From: Coffea arabica
Lineage: Eukaryota; Streptophyta; Magnoliopsida; Gentianales; Rubiaceae
Reading direction: 5' to 3'
DNA length: 64,000 bases
NCBI RefSeq assembly: GCF_036785885.1
Contig: NC_092312.1
Span: 17,068,001-17,132,000, forward strand
Of this stretch, positions 13,272-23,599 are shown in pieces (within the stretch, counting starts at the first letter, position 1; the number at the start of each line of letters is the position of its first letter). A model generated the notes under the pieces. That model saw nothing but the letters and a program-made list of their open reading frames with translations. It searched no databases and was not told the origin of the DNA. The translations under genes and the position numbers were made by a program.

Positions 13272-14365
13272 GTTAGGATTAATGCTGTTAAACGAGCCGA
13301 GTCGAGCTCGAGCATAGGACAATCGAGCTCGACTCGAACCCCTAATCGAGCTAGCTCGAGCTCGCTCAATTACTAATTCGAGTTTCACAAGGCGCTCGAG
13401 CTCGACTCGATGTGGTGGTAAAAAACTCGAGCTCGGGCTCGAACTCGAGTTTGAAATCGAGCCGAGCTCGAGCTCGAGCTCGCGAAAAACACTTTCCATT
13501 TCCAACCAGTTCGAGGCCCTACAGAATTGAGTAGGATTCCTTCTTGGGAAATGGCTCGGTTTGCCCCAAGTTATTGCCTTCATTCTTGACTGTATGCCTA
13601 TCCTGAGGGGATCAAGTTGAGAGAGAGATGGGGCCTCTACGAGTCCTTTCCTTTCCAGCTTTCCCTTTGCTTTGATCCAAACGGTGCCTTAAGATTTCAG
13701 CTCTGTGAAGAATGAGGCTATCAGAGAGACTGGGGATTTCTTCAAGGGTGGTTGTCCCTCTCTGATTTTTAGCCTATGATTTCTTTCTTTCATCATCGAC
13801 CATCTGAAACCAACAGCCCTTCAGATGCAGTTTTCTGCTTATGATTAATCACAGAAACCCCCCTTAAAGTTTTTGTACCCGGACCTTTCATAAATAGCAC
13901 CATTACTACTACTAGTATTGATTCTGCTCATCTTCTCGAGAAGCCTACTTGTCTGAAGGCTGTGATGATTCTTTAACTTTCAGAGCAAATGGGTCAGTGG
14001 ATAGCGCCTAGCGGTGAGAATGGCGGCTGCGGGGTGCGGCGTGAGAATGGAGGCTGCGGGAATTGGGGTGCGGCTGCGGAGTGGAAAACGAAGGACCAAA
14101 AGAGGAAATGAAGTATTAGGGCTACACAGGAGATGACTTAGTTAGAGTACCACATACACATTGAAATGACGAAAATGCCCCTGTCTTTCGAGCCTACCGA
14201 GCTTCTACGAGCCGAGCCTTGCTCGACTCGTGTTTTAAACGAGTATTGATTAGAACTCGAGCTCGGCTCGTTTCTCTCTGTAAACGAGCCGAGTCGAGCC
14301 CTTATCGAGCCGGGTCGAGCTCGGCTCGCGAGCTGCCCGGTTCGATTAACAGCTTTAGTTAGGAT
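13272..14365. mobile_element. hAT-like element nested in the 5' LTR, GAGCTCGAG repeats
   Basis: The element runs 13280-14357 (1,078 bp) and is flanked by a perfect 8-bp duplication, gttaggat (13272-13279 and 14358-14365). The empty site is preserved once in the 3' LTR at 20436-20443. The left end is TAATGCTGTTAAACGAGCC and the complement of the right end TAAAGCTGTTAATCGAACC. Both subterminal zones consist of GAGCTCGAG palindromes. The central 600 bp or so (about 13500-14150) is of ordinary composition, with no transposase frame. Confidence 0.88.
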
Positions 14366-14811
14366 TGGACCTTTCTAATTCTTAATACAATCTAGAAATT
14401 AAATTCTACGGTTGTACTTTGGGTTGTTTTTGGGTTAGAGAAATAATTAACGGTCGTACCTTAACTATCGAAAAAGTAAGGAAAGGTTGGTTGTTTATCG
14501 CGTGCATGACAACTATAACTAATATATTAATAAATGTTGGAATTATATTTGAATCGATGATCAGTTGCATGAACCATTTCTGATGTGTACCCTTGGCTAG
14601 AGTTTCCCCAATTATTTCTTTTAATTAATTATTTTCTGCAGTTAATTTATTTAGTTAGCATTTAATCCAAAACCCCCCATACTTTGGACTCTAGAAGAAA
14701 TGAATTATCTCCAGTCCCTGTGGATTCGATTTTACTCACCGCTATATACAAAATCTGTATTTTTCTCGAGTAGGTATTTATTATTGTACAGGTTCGGCAC
14801 CTGTTAATTTT

Positions 14812-14829
14812 TGGCGCCGCTGCCGGGGA
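14812..14829 (+). other. Primer binding site complementary to tRNA-Asp 3' end
   Basis: TGGCGCCGCTGCCGGGGA starts six bases after the 5' LTR. It matches the plant tRNA-Asp primer site used by Athila/Tat retrotransposons (usual form TGGCGCCGTTGCCGGGGA) with one difference. Confidence 0.85.
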
Positions 14830-14919
14830 CTGGTGCCAGATTAATTTGTTTCTTTTTGAGTTCATCTTGTTTTTATTTTTATTTATTTATTTTTCTCTTA
14901 TTTTTTTATTATATAATTT

Positions 14920-15999
14920 ATGGCTTATATCACTCTGTATTTTGGTGATTTACTGGATTTTGTTTCCGAGAAAGGCAATGAGACTGATTTTTTTTCTAAG
15001 TTTGCATATTTAGAGGCACTAAACTCTATTAGAGAAAGAATGACTGCTGCAACCTATGAAATTTGTTATGCCAGGGATCATTCGATCGGTATGTGCCCCG
15101 AATATCAAGATAATCTGAGTGTCCCACTCAATAATTATGGAGATTTTTCTCCATGGTTTCAAACGTGGTATAACCCTAATCCAAACGGGTATGATCAAGA
15201 ATGGTGGGATAACTCCAGTTATAATTATACAACAGGGCCAATGAATTTTCAGCAGTATGAGTCTCAAAAATCATCATTTATGTCAGGTATGTCTCTTGAA
15301 AAAATAGTTGAATTAATAGCTACTAACACATATCAAATTCAACAGGAGACACATCAACTTCAACAGGAAATAATAGATTTTCATCAGGAGACACAAGTGA
15401 GCAGACGTAACCTAGCAGATCAAATGGATCAATTGACATTTAAGATAACGCCATTGGCTTCTCGAATGAATGAAGAATTGCTCTCACAAACTATTATCGA
15501 CCATGAGGAAGATGAGAGTGCAATTATCCTGACAAATGACATGGTACTGCAAGAGTCTCAAGAAAAAGAATCTAAAGATGCAGATGAAAAGAAAGTTGAA
15601 GCACAAGAATTGAGACCCTAACATCAAATGGTTCAAGTGAATGAATCCAGTGAACAATCTCCAAATGCGGTGATATCTCCTCCATTCCTTGATCAATATT
15701 TTCCTGACTCTTATTCTTTAATTCCTGTTAGTGAGATTGATTTAATTATATCAGAAAATTTTGAGTTTCATGATAGGAACAAGTTAAGAGTCACGATGGC
15801 AAAATATCTCAAACCAGTAAGTGCTTGTGATAGAGGAGTGAATGAAGATTTAAGGTCATTACTTGGTTGTTTGGCGCAATCTACTGGTCCATGGAAGACC
15901 GTAGCTCATGTGCTCAATAATTACTCTATTTACGAGGGCTATCAGGATTACATAGAAGATGAAGCACTGAAGCGAGTTACGCGATTTTATCCTCCATGA
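14920..15999 (+). pseudogene. Retrotransposon gag C-terminal remnant, one internal stop
   Basis: A single reading frame runs from the ATG at 14920 to the stop at 15997-15999, broken only by a TAA at 15619-15621. The first part (233 residues) resembles the C-terminal half of Athila/Tat-type gag. It has a decayed zinc-knuckle-like stretch (C-x5-H-x4-CP), a Tyr/Asn/Trp-rich segment (YNPNPNG, WWDNSSYNY), a glutamine-rich coiled coil with repeated QQET, and a downstream ESAI block. The capsid N-terminus is missing. The second part (123 residues) has no match I recognise. The frame is unusually open for a dead element, so it may have been under selection until recently. Confidence 0.65.
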
Positions 16000-16046
16000 A
16001 TAAACAGGACAATGTCTAGCCAAAGACATTAAAGAAAGGCGCTACT

Positions 16047-16064
16047 TGGGAGGCAACCCAAGAC
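16047..16064 (+). repeat. Athila-type hairpin after the gag-like frame
   Basis: CTTGGG-AGGCAA-CCCAAG is a perfect 6-bp stem with a 6-base loop, preceded by AAAGGCGCTA. From memory, Athila-lineage elements carry the same 'GCGCT..TGGGAGGCAACCCA' motif after their coding region. Its function is not known to me. Confidence 0.65.
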
Positions 16065-16158
16065 TATTTGTTTCAGTTTTCATACATTTTTTTAAGTTTT
16101 AGTTAAGTGTTTGCAGCATTTAATAGTTTGATGTTTGGTGACAGGAAATTGGCAGTTG

Positions 16159-17011
16159 GACGTGCCCACGCCAGGTAGTCACGCCTGACAGAACTCAATT
16201 TTCGAGAATTGATCTGAAGACTCTATAGCAGTTTGACGTGCCCAAACCAGGTAGTCAAGTCTAGAGCTGTAAACGAACCGAATCGAACCGAGTATCTCAT
16301 ATTTGAGCTCTGTTCGTTAAGCAATTCGAACAACGTTCGTGTTCGTTCGTTAATTTTCGAATTCCAAACCTGTGTTCGTGTTCGGTTCGTTAAGTAAAAT
16401 TCGTGTTCGTGTTCGTGTTCGAATTCGAGTTCGGCTCGTTTAACATAAACGAGCCGTTCGCAAAAATGTTCGAAATGTTCGAATCCAATTTATTTTATGC
16501 CTTAAATATGCCGTGCAAATTATTAATCATTCTAAAAAATAATTAAAGCACTAAGTGACTAAATTCTATTATTCAGTAACTATATAACTAACATTAACAT
16601 AAAAGCAACAAATAAAACAAAGAAATTTGCCCTCCAAATATAAAAGTCCAGCCATAAAATTAATTCTAAAATTTGTCAAATGATAATTATGTCTATGTTC
16701 GCGAACGTTCGTTGAAATTCGCAAACATGTTCGTGTTCGCAAACGTTCGTTTAGCATGTTCGCGAACGTTCGTTAAAACTCGCGAACATGCTCGTGTTCG
16801 CTCGATTATTAATCGAACAAAAAAATTCGTTCGAACTCGGTTCGTTTAAAATTTCGAACGAGCCTTTCACGAACACGAACGAGCCGAAACGAACCGAGCT
16901 ACCGAACAGCTCTGTTCGTTTAACAGCTCTAGTCACGCCTGACGGAACTCAATTTCCGAGAATTGATCTGAGGACTGTATAGCACTTGAGCATGCCCACG
17001 CTAGGTTGTCA
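16159..17011. repeat. Tandem repeat of about 76 bp inside the retrotransposon, split by an insertion
   Basis: A unit starting GACGTGCCCACGCCAGG and including TCACGCCTGAC and CGAGAATTGATCTGA begins at 16159 and recurs at 16235. The second copy is interrupted at 16261 by the hAT-like element and resumes at 16932; a third start (GCATGCCCACGCTAGG) lies near 16990. Confidence 0.7.
16254..16939. mobile_element. hAT-like element nested in the retrotransposon, GTTCG repeats
   Basis: The element runs 16262-16931 (670 bp). The left end is TAGAGCTGTAAACGAACCG and the complement of the right end TAGAGCTGTTAAACGAAC. The flanks gtcaagtc and gtcacgcc form an 8-bp target duplication with two mismatches. Both subterminal zones are arrays of GTTCGTGTTCG and its complement CGAACACGAAC. 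The AT-rich centre (about 16480-16690) has no transposase frame. Confidence 0.82.
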
Positions 17012-17099
17012 TGCTAAAAAAAAAAAATTTCAAAGGACCTGTAGCCCTACTCTTTCTTTCTTCCTACTTTTCTTTCTTTTCTTCTTTCTCCTCTTTTGC

Positions 17100-17560
17100 T
17101 TCATCCGCCGCCGCTCCTCACCACGCCGCACGCCACTCCTTGCTGTTCGATGCCGCCGGCCTCCAGCTTAGATCCTCCGCCAGCTCACACCCTGCTTCAG
17201 CACGCCGCTGAGCTCGCCCTCTGCGCAAGTTCCTTGTGCGCCGCCCAGCCCGCGCGTAGCGCGCGACCGCTCCACCTGGCACGCCTGCGCTCCAGCGCAG
17301 CCCAGTGAGTCCCGCAGCTCGCAACAGCTATGCCAGCGTACTACCCAGCGCGCGTCACCCGTGCGCCTCCCTTTCGCGCAGCCTGCCCCTTTCGCTCAAT
17401 CTCCAGCTCCAGTTCACCCCCAGGCAGATCGAGCAGCAACTTAGCTGCTGCAGCGCCCACAGCGCGCGACCTCCGCGTGCTTGCCAGTCGCACGCGCGGT
17501 GCTGGGTCCTCCCCTGCCCTCCATTTCACCCACAGCCATTCAAACCCCCGGTGAATTCTT
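17100..17560 (+). other. GC-rich block within the retrotransposon
   Basis: The composition changes abruptly from AT-rich to strongly C- and G-rich, with many GCGC and GCC words, between a polypyrimidine tract (17040-17100) and a return to T-rich DNA at about 17560. Several overlapping open frames exist because stop codons are rare in such DNA; none resembles a known protein. Confidence 0.5.
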
Positions 17561-17582
17561 TCTTTATTTTTCTGTCTCTAAG

Positions 17583-17690
17583 TAGCTGAGGCCAGATTAC
17601 TAGCTTTTATTAGTTGATGCCAGATTTTAATTTCTTAGCTGAGGCCAGATTTTTGATTTGCTAGCTGAGGACAGAAAATTTGTGCTTGTT
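17583..17690. repeat. Minisatellite of AGCTGAGGCCAGATT units
   Basis: Four degenerate copies of a 25-28 bp unit beginning AGCTGAGGCCAGATT (variants AGTTGATGCCAG and AGCTGAGGACAG) follow the GC-rich block. Confidence 0.65.
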
Positions 17691-18034
17691 TGAGTGTTGT
17701 GGCATATCTGTGGATTGATTGTTGATTATTTGGTTAACGTTGTGCCCAGTCAGTGATATTTGGGAAAAGTTTTTACTCTGGTTGCCTGTTTAATTAGTTT
17801 TTTGGGGAATTTTGCTATGTTTATCTATTTAATTGATTTTTGGGTTGAATTGGTAGTATTTGGAAAAAAATTTTGTCGTTCACAGGTTTAATTAGTTTTT
17901 GGGGTGAGTTTATTATCCGTTTCTGCACTTGTTTGTGATTGGGAGCTGTGACTGGGGATCATTTCCCTTGTTGGTTGTTTGTTGACATATTTTGAACACC
18001 ATTACTTTGCATTTGTCTTGTCCACTGATATCCA

Positions 18035-18323
18035 ATGACAAAACCCAAGAACAAAGGCAAGAGCAAACCTTCCACCTGTACCCCACTGCCCACAGTCCCC
18101 TCGAGTGGATCTGCCCCCTCGATTTGACCGAGAGGACCCCGGACTGTTCTCTGCGGCACCTCCACCGTCTTCCTCCGCCGATAGCCAGCTTGCAGCCCTT
18201 CGGCTCCAGATGCAGCACATAGACACTCGTATGGAGCGGATGGAGCGTCAAATGGGCGGGATGGCCCATAATTTAACACAGTATCTCCATCACGTAGGTT
18301 TCCGCCCGCCTTTCCCTCCCTAG
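18035..18323 (+). pseudogene. Short coiled-coil frame of the retrotransposon
   Basis: An ATG at 18035 starts a basic peptide (MTKPKNKGKSKP) that ends quickly. A second frame from about 18105 to 18323 continues with an acidic/proline part (DLPPRFDRED) and a heptad-like helix (LRLQMQHIDTRMERMERQ) before a proline-rich end. The two frames are offset, which suggests an indel near 18100. Position in the 3' half of the element suggests a relic of an Athila-type second open frame; the function is unknown. Confidence 0.4.
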
Positions 18324-18400
18324 CCGTAGTTCAGTTCTGCCCTCCTCCGTTTTAAGGGATGTGTCGTTGCCCCAATATCTCTGTTTTGTTCTTTTTTTGC

Positions 18401-18434
18401 TTACATTGAGAGCAATGCAAGATTTAGGTGTGGG
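18401..18434 (+). repeat. Internal copy of the polypurine-tract block
   Basis: TTGAGAGCAATGCAAGATTT followed by AGGTGTGGGGGGG resembles the block just before the 3' LTR at 19396-19430 (TTGAGGACAAGCATGG, then TTTAAGTGTGGGGGAAA). The two lie about 1 kb apart. Confidence 0.55.
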
Positions 18435-19415
18435 GGGGTAGTATATTGGTATTTTATTGAAAAAGTGCAAGTGTAGGCATTTTTGTTGGAATTTTTTGTT
18501 TGACTTTGTCGAATTTTGTCCAATTTTTGCCTATCTTTGTGCTTATTTGTGATTATTCCTGATAAACGATGGTTAGATATCTCAAATTTTTCTATTGCTG
18601 AGAGTTTACACTTTAAGGTGTTGAGTATGACATGGTTGATTTTAAGGATATCTTTTGGGTGAATATTTGAGATTTTGTGACTTTTACACTTTTTGGTTAA
18701 CTTTTCTAAGTATTGTAAATATTTGTCTAGCATTTTTTTTTTGTGCAAATTGGTTCAGTTATTAATCTTAGTTCTCCATGTTTAAGAAATGAAGCGGGTT
18801 TGTGTGGTATTTAATTTTATTTTTTGTGCTTATTTATGAATAGTATTCAGCTATACTCCGCTAGTATCGTTGTCTAGTAACCGGGAGTCTTCATCACAAA
18901 TGTCGACTTTCGCGTCATAAAGCGATGATAGCTATGAGTATGTGATTTTTAAGCGATGATGGTTGAGTAACTGGGCTCCTTCATATGGCCAATGTCGGAG
19001 TTCGCGTCAAAACGCTTGAATGGCTAAAAACTAAGCGTTCCCCCTAAAAAAAAAAATCAAATAAGTGGGGATATTATAGAAAAAAAAAATATATGCTAAA
19101 AGTGAAAAATAGGATGTATTTGAATGAATTGTTAGCCTGCTGATCCATGAATTTTATTGTTGAGATTTTGCTTAATAGTCGAACTATTTGCTTATGGATG
19201 CTGGTTGAATATTTTATACTCTTAGATTAGTTAGTCATAAACTGAAAGAGTCCTTGATCTTGAAAGCTAATTGGAGAGATATTTCTTGAAATTTAATCAC
19301 TAATACTTGACATATGTTTTAATTGTATCTTGGCAATAGAAGATTTGATCAATAGCCATTGTTTGATTTTAATTGCTTGATTTGTTGTTCTCATGCTTGA
19401 GGACAAGCATGGTTT

Positions 19416-19430
19416 AAGTGTGGGGGAAAT
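19416..19430 (+). other. Polypurine tract before the 3' LTR
   Basis: AAGTGTGGGGGAAAT abuts the TGATAG start of the 3' LTR. It is the expected primer site for plus-strand synthesis. Confidence 0.75.
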
Positions 19431-20884
19431 TGATAGATCATAATTTGTTGCTAAATTTATAATTATTCTCCCCTTGAGTTTAGCCAAATATTATTTTAAT
19501 TGATTGATTCTACTTATATTTGGTATAATGGTGCCAATTGTAGGGAAATGAGCAACATGTGATAAAAGGGGTAATTTTCCAAGAATTACGATCAAGTCTA
19601 GAGATGACAGGATTCTCGCATGGCAGTTTCCTAATTCAAGCCGAAGACTTACGAAGCAGGTTTTCAAATACAGTTGAGAAACATCTTAGACTATGAGGAA
19701 ATATCTTCTTCTTAGGAAAATGAGGAAGTTCAATGTATTTGGGAAACTAGAAAATGGGAAAAGAAAAGACCAGCTCCCATTTGATTGCTAATTCTTAGGA
19801 AAAGAAAAGAGACTAGCCGCAATTGTGGACCTGGGAATTGTTTTTAAATCGGGCTTTGACCGAAATTGAAGGAGAAAAAAGAAACTCTCGGATGTCTTAG
19901 TAAGCAATTTGGGGGGAAAAAGGCAACAAAAAGGCCAGCTGCCGTTGTTGACTGGGGATGAACGCTTTTTACCCTGGTTTGATACAATTGGAGGAACGCG
20001 AGGAAGAAAAGGACGGCCGTCACTTGCTGCAGTTGATTTCGGCTTGCTCTTAATTAGTTTGTGGAGAAGGAACCAATGGTTATCAAGGGAGTCCTGCGGA
20101 TTCCCCTTGAGAATGTGTAGCTAAATCTCCATTTTCTAGTCAAGGGAACAACTGAAGATTTGGTTCAATAATTACTGTGAGATCTAAATTATTTTAACTG
20201 CTTCCTCCATTTATTAGTATTCGTATGTTTTCTGCTTTTAATTGTTGTTATAGCCTACGTGTATGAGTGAATAGATGCGCAATATTTAATTATTCACGTA
20301 GGCTATTGTGCTAATTAAGGGTAATTGAATCCGTAATTGTTCGTTATCTCTATCTCAGTAGCAACTGGCGTAATTGAATTTATGTTAGGGAAACATACGA
20401 TCTAACTTAAACAAACCCTCTTAGCATGTTTATTAGTTAGGATTGAACCTTTCTAATTCTTAATGCAATCTAGAAATTAAATCCTACGGTCGTACTTAGG
20501 GTTGTTTTTGGGTTAGAGAAATAGTTAATGGTCGTACCTTAACTATCGAAAAAATAAGAAAATGTTGGTTGTTTATCGCGTGCATGACAACTATAACTAA
20601 TCTATTAATAGATGTTGGAATTATATTTGAATCGATGATCAGTTGTATGAACCATTTCTGATGTGTACCCTTGGCTAGAGTTTTCCCAATTATTTCTTTT
20701 AATTAATTATTTTCTGCAGTTAATTTATTTAGTTAGCATTTAATCCAAAACCTCCCATACTTTGGACTCTAGAAGAAATGAATTATCTCCAGTCCCTGTG
20801 GATTCGACCCTACTCACCGCTATATACAAAATCTGTATTTTTTTCGAGTAGGTATTTATTATTATACAGGTTCGGCACCTGTTA
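19431..20884 (+). repeat. 3' LTR (1,454 bp)
   Basis: It begins TGATAGATCA and ends GGCACCTGTTA, then AAACT, the same 5 bases that precede the 5' LTR. It is uninterrupted and preserves the empty target of the nested element at 20436-20443. Confidence 0.9.
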
Positions 20885-21497
20885 AAACTCATTACCATCT
20901 TCATGGGATATAGATGACCAACTCGGTTATCGAAGACGCAGCCAACGACGGTCGTCTTCCGCGAAGTCTCATGCTTCCTCCCAAATAGATATATCCAGAC
21001 ATATATATATATATATATATATATTTAAAAGTGCTCTACCGACAATTCTTTTTCTATGCAGCACAACGTTAGATGCGTGAATTATCGCGATAATATAAAA
21101 ACATCACCACTTGGAACGAAAGGAAAACGACACGGTACTAATGCCAGCAAGTCGCTATTTCCGGTGGACAGAAAAAATTAACAGAGCATAAAATGGTAGT
21201 AGTAATTCATACTCTATTAACCAGTTATAATACTCACGATACATGCAGGTTCAGGTGCAGGCTGCCAATGCATTTTCGGCTTTTTGTAGATCATAGCAAA
21301 ACTGCCTTTCTAACTATGCAGATCTCATTGATTTAAACCTCATCGTCGAGTAAATTGATTTTATTAATTTACACAGACCATTAATTTTTGTCTTTTAAAA
21401 TAACAGAAACTTTAAAGTTGCACTCATCTTTTAGTGTTCACCACCTTCGGACAGGATGGGGAATATCTTATTATGCATGGGAACTCTTATTATGGTG

Positions 21498-22438
21498 TTA
21501 GTGCCTGTTTGATAACATAAAAAAGTACTGAAACTGAATTCATTCAGACATTCAGATGTTGTGGGTGTTTGATAAATAAAAATTCATTTGCTGAACTTAT
21601 TAAGTGGTGCTGAATTTGTATGTATTTTTTTCAGCACAAGAATCGTAGCTGAATGATTAATTTGATAAGAATCAAGAGATTTATTGCAACTATTTTATCT
21701 TATGTACCAAATATATTTCTGTTTGTTAATTACATTCAAAATCCTTATCTAATTAAACAACCTAATATTTCCTATTTAAAATCCTTATATAATTAAACAA
21801 AACAACATGATATTCTCTATTCAAAATTTTTTTAAACAATAGTATTTTTTTGCAGTAATTTTCATCCACAAATATTTATATTTTGATTTTTTTTTTGTGC
21901 AGATAAATATTATTTATGTGATGTAACTTATCTACACATACGTGGCTTTATGACATCATATCAAAATATTAGATATTAGTTGTCTGATTTTCGAAATGCT
22001 TCTCGTCCAAGATCAAAAGGAGAACGCTTTAATCAAGCACATGCAAGATTGAGAAATATAATTGAACGTGCTTTTGGAGTATTAAAAGCTCGTTTTCCCA
22101 TTTTCAAAACGATGAAACCATACCCTTTTCCCACACAAATAAACATTGTCATTGTATGCATTGCTCTTCACAATCATTGTCATTTTCATACCTAACAATT
22201 TTAAATTAATTAAATTATAGGTTCTATTTCCTTTTTGGATTAAAAGATAGAAGGGCAAAATTGTACAATTTAGTTTATTAAGTATTAAGTTATGAATATT
22301 TATCAAACAGTATAAATAGACTCAACATTAAGATTCAGACATTCATATATCTCTTTTCAGTGTTTAAAATTCAGCAAATTAATTATTTCAGTATTCAGAA
22401 TTCAGAATTCAGATTCAGTGTTATCAAACGGAGCCTTA
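21498..22438 (+). mobile_element. Decayed PIF/Harbinger transposon
   Basis: TTA target duplications (21498-21500 and 22436-22438) flank an element of 935 bp. Its ends are GTGCCTGTTTGATAACA and, on the other strand, GGCTCCGTTTGATAACA. Inside, 21980-22195 encodes a transposase remnant. Repeated ATTCAGA words fill the right subterminal zone. Confidence 0.8.
21980..22195 (+). pseudogene. PIF/Harbinger transposase C-terminal fragment
   Basis: The translation includes FNQAHARLRNIIERAFGVLK, followed by ARFPIF, PYPFPTQ and IALHNH. This is the conserved C-terminal part of Harbinger-type DDE transposases, which carries the third catalytic acid (the E of ERAFG). The first two acidic residues and the DNA-binding region are absent, so this is a relic. 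Confidence 0.8.
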
Positions 22439-23599
22439 CTCTGTTTCCATCATCCTTTAAGGTGTATTTTTTTTTTACACTCATATTAGAAATAATTAAA
22501 TGATCCAACAATATTTCAAATTTTTGTTTTCTATTTTACTAGGAAGCTTTGATTCATTTTGATAACTATCCGCAATCGTAGTAATGATTAACAATTGACT
22601 GTTTACACATTTTCATATTTTAATAAAATTGTTTAAGAAATTGGCATTCAAGGTGTAAAAAACCACATCCTATGAGAATGATTTTTACAAAATAAAAAAT
22701 AATTTTTAGGGTGATGTTATTAATATTTGCACTCCCACTATCTTTTTTTTTTTTTTTTTTTTGGATGAGACTATATATTATCCATATCCTAATTTTTTTC
22801 TCCTACCTTAGCTGGATGACCAAGTCTAGCAAAGCTACCTCATGAGTCATGAGCAACAGGAAGGAATTAGAATAAGGGTGATATGGTTTCGTTGAAATAA
22901 AAACGGGAATAGTAACAGTACAAATAACATAATAGAAGTATAAATAACATCGCCCTAATTTTTATTATTTGCGCCCTAATTTTTATTATTTGCACCGTCT
23001 TCACTAGCTAATATATTCTGACCCCTGGGCGGGGATACAATTGGCATTGAATTAGAGATGCAAATAAAAACCAAATACAAAAAACAAATGCGCAAGCCTA
23101 ATTATTTGAATTGCAGCCAATATTACTATTCTATGCTGCGTCAGGCAAAATAAAGGCTGCGTTTGAATTGAGAAATTTGCCGAATGATTTGGAGTCTTCT
23201 AAAAATTTTCTAACAGTTTAAATTATTTAGGAAGTATTTGAATTTATAAATTATCAATTATTTTAGTGTTTGAAAATTATCAATTTACATGATAAACAAC
23301 CTCAGCGTGAGGCGTGAGCATACCTTATGGATTGGGCAAAAACAATTCTTTATCTAATTCTTTTATTCAGGATTACATAGTACGCAGTGCACAAACAAAT
23401 AGGGAATTAGAGAATTAGGGACTTGGGGGCAACGGCAGCAAATTTTTTTACAAATAATCGTTGCTAGGGGTTCGTGGCGCAGCAGGCGCAAATTAGTGGA
23501 AGGACCATGGCATGGGTAAGTACACAGCTTGATTTAAAATGGTTGAGTAATGAGGGGGAGACCTGGCTCCAAGCTCCAGAGAGTTCGAACTTGGAAAGA

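Larger units (their letters stand above)
12267..14806 (+). repeat. 5' LTR with nested insertion
   Basis: It starts TGATAGATCA and ends GGCACCTGTTA. Apart from the hAT-like element at 13280-14357 it aligns base for base with the 3' LTR, with a limited number of mostly C/T and G/A differences (roughly 2% by eye, not computed). The phrase CCCTGTGGATTCGA near 14715, typical of Athila LTRs, is present in both copies. Confidence 0.88.
12262..20889 (+). mobile_element. Complete non-autonomous Athila-like LTR retrotransposon
   Basis: The element spans 12267-20884 (8.6 kb), bounded by the 5-bp target duplication AAACT (12262-12266 and 20885-20889). Near-identical LTRs lie at 12267-14806 and 19431-20884; the first is longer only because of a nested element. 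A tRNA-Asp type primer site follows the 5' LTR and a GGGGGAAA purine tract precedes the 3' LTR. The internal part carries a gag C-terminal remnant, the hairpin CTTGGG-AGGCAA-CCCAAG after it (about 16047-16064), a GC-rich block and a short coiled-coil frame. I see no protease, reverse transcriptase, RNase H or integrase. These landmarks match Athila-lineage Ty3/gypsy elements. Movement would need enzymes from a relative elsewhere in the genome. Confidence 0.88.

Noticed and set aside
13269-13583. Serine- and leucine-rich 104-codon frame on the minus strand
   Set aside because: It is produced by translating the GAGCTCGAG arrays of the nested hAT-like element.
8526-14365. Mutator-type (9-11 bp target site) reading of the inverted-repeat elements
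   Set aside because: Longer flanking matches can be drawn for two elements, but an 8-bp duplication with TAG/TAA ends fits all five, and hAT elements have exactly these features.
17096-17589. Several overlapping frames in the GC-rich block
   Set aside because: Stop codons are scarce in GC-rich DNA; none of the frames has a recognisable domain or an obvious advantage over the others.
23160-23300. TTTGAATTG-type MITE end near CYP40
   Set aside because: Only one end can be seen; no inverted partner or target duplication was found.
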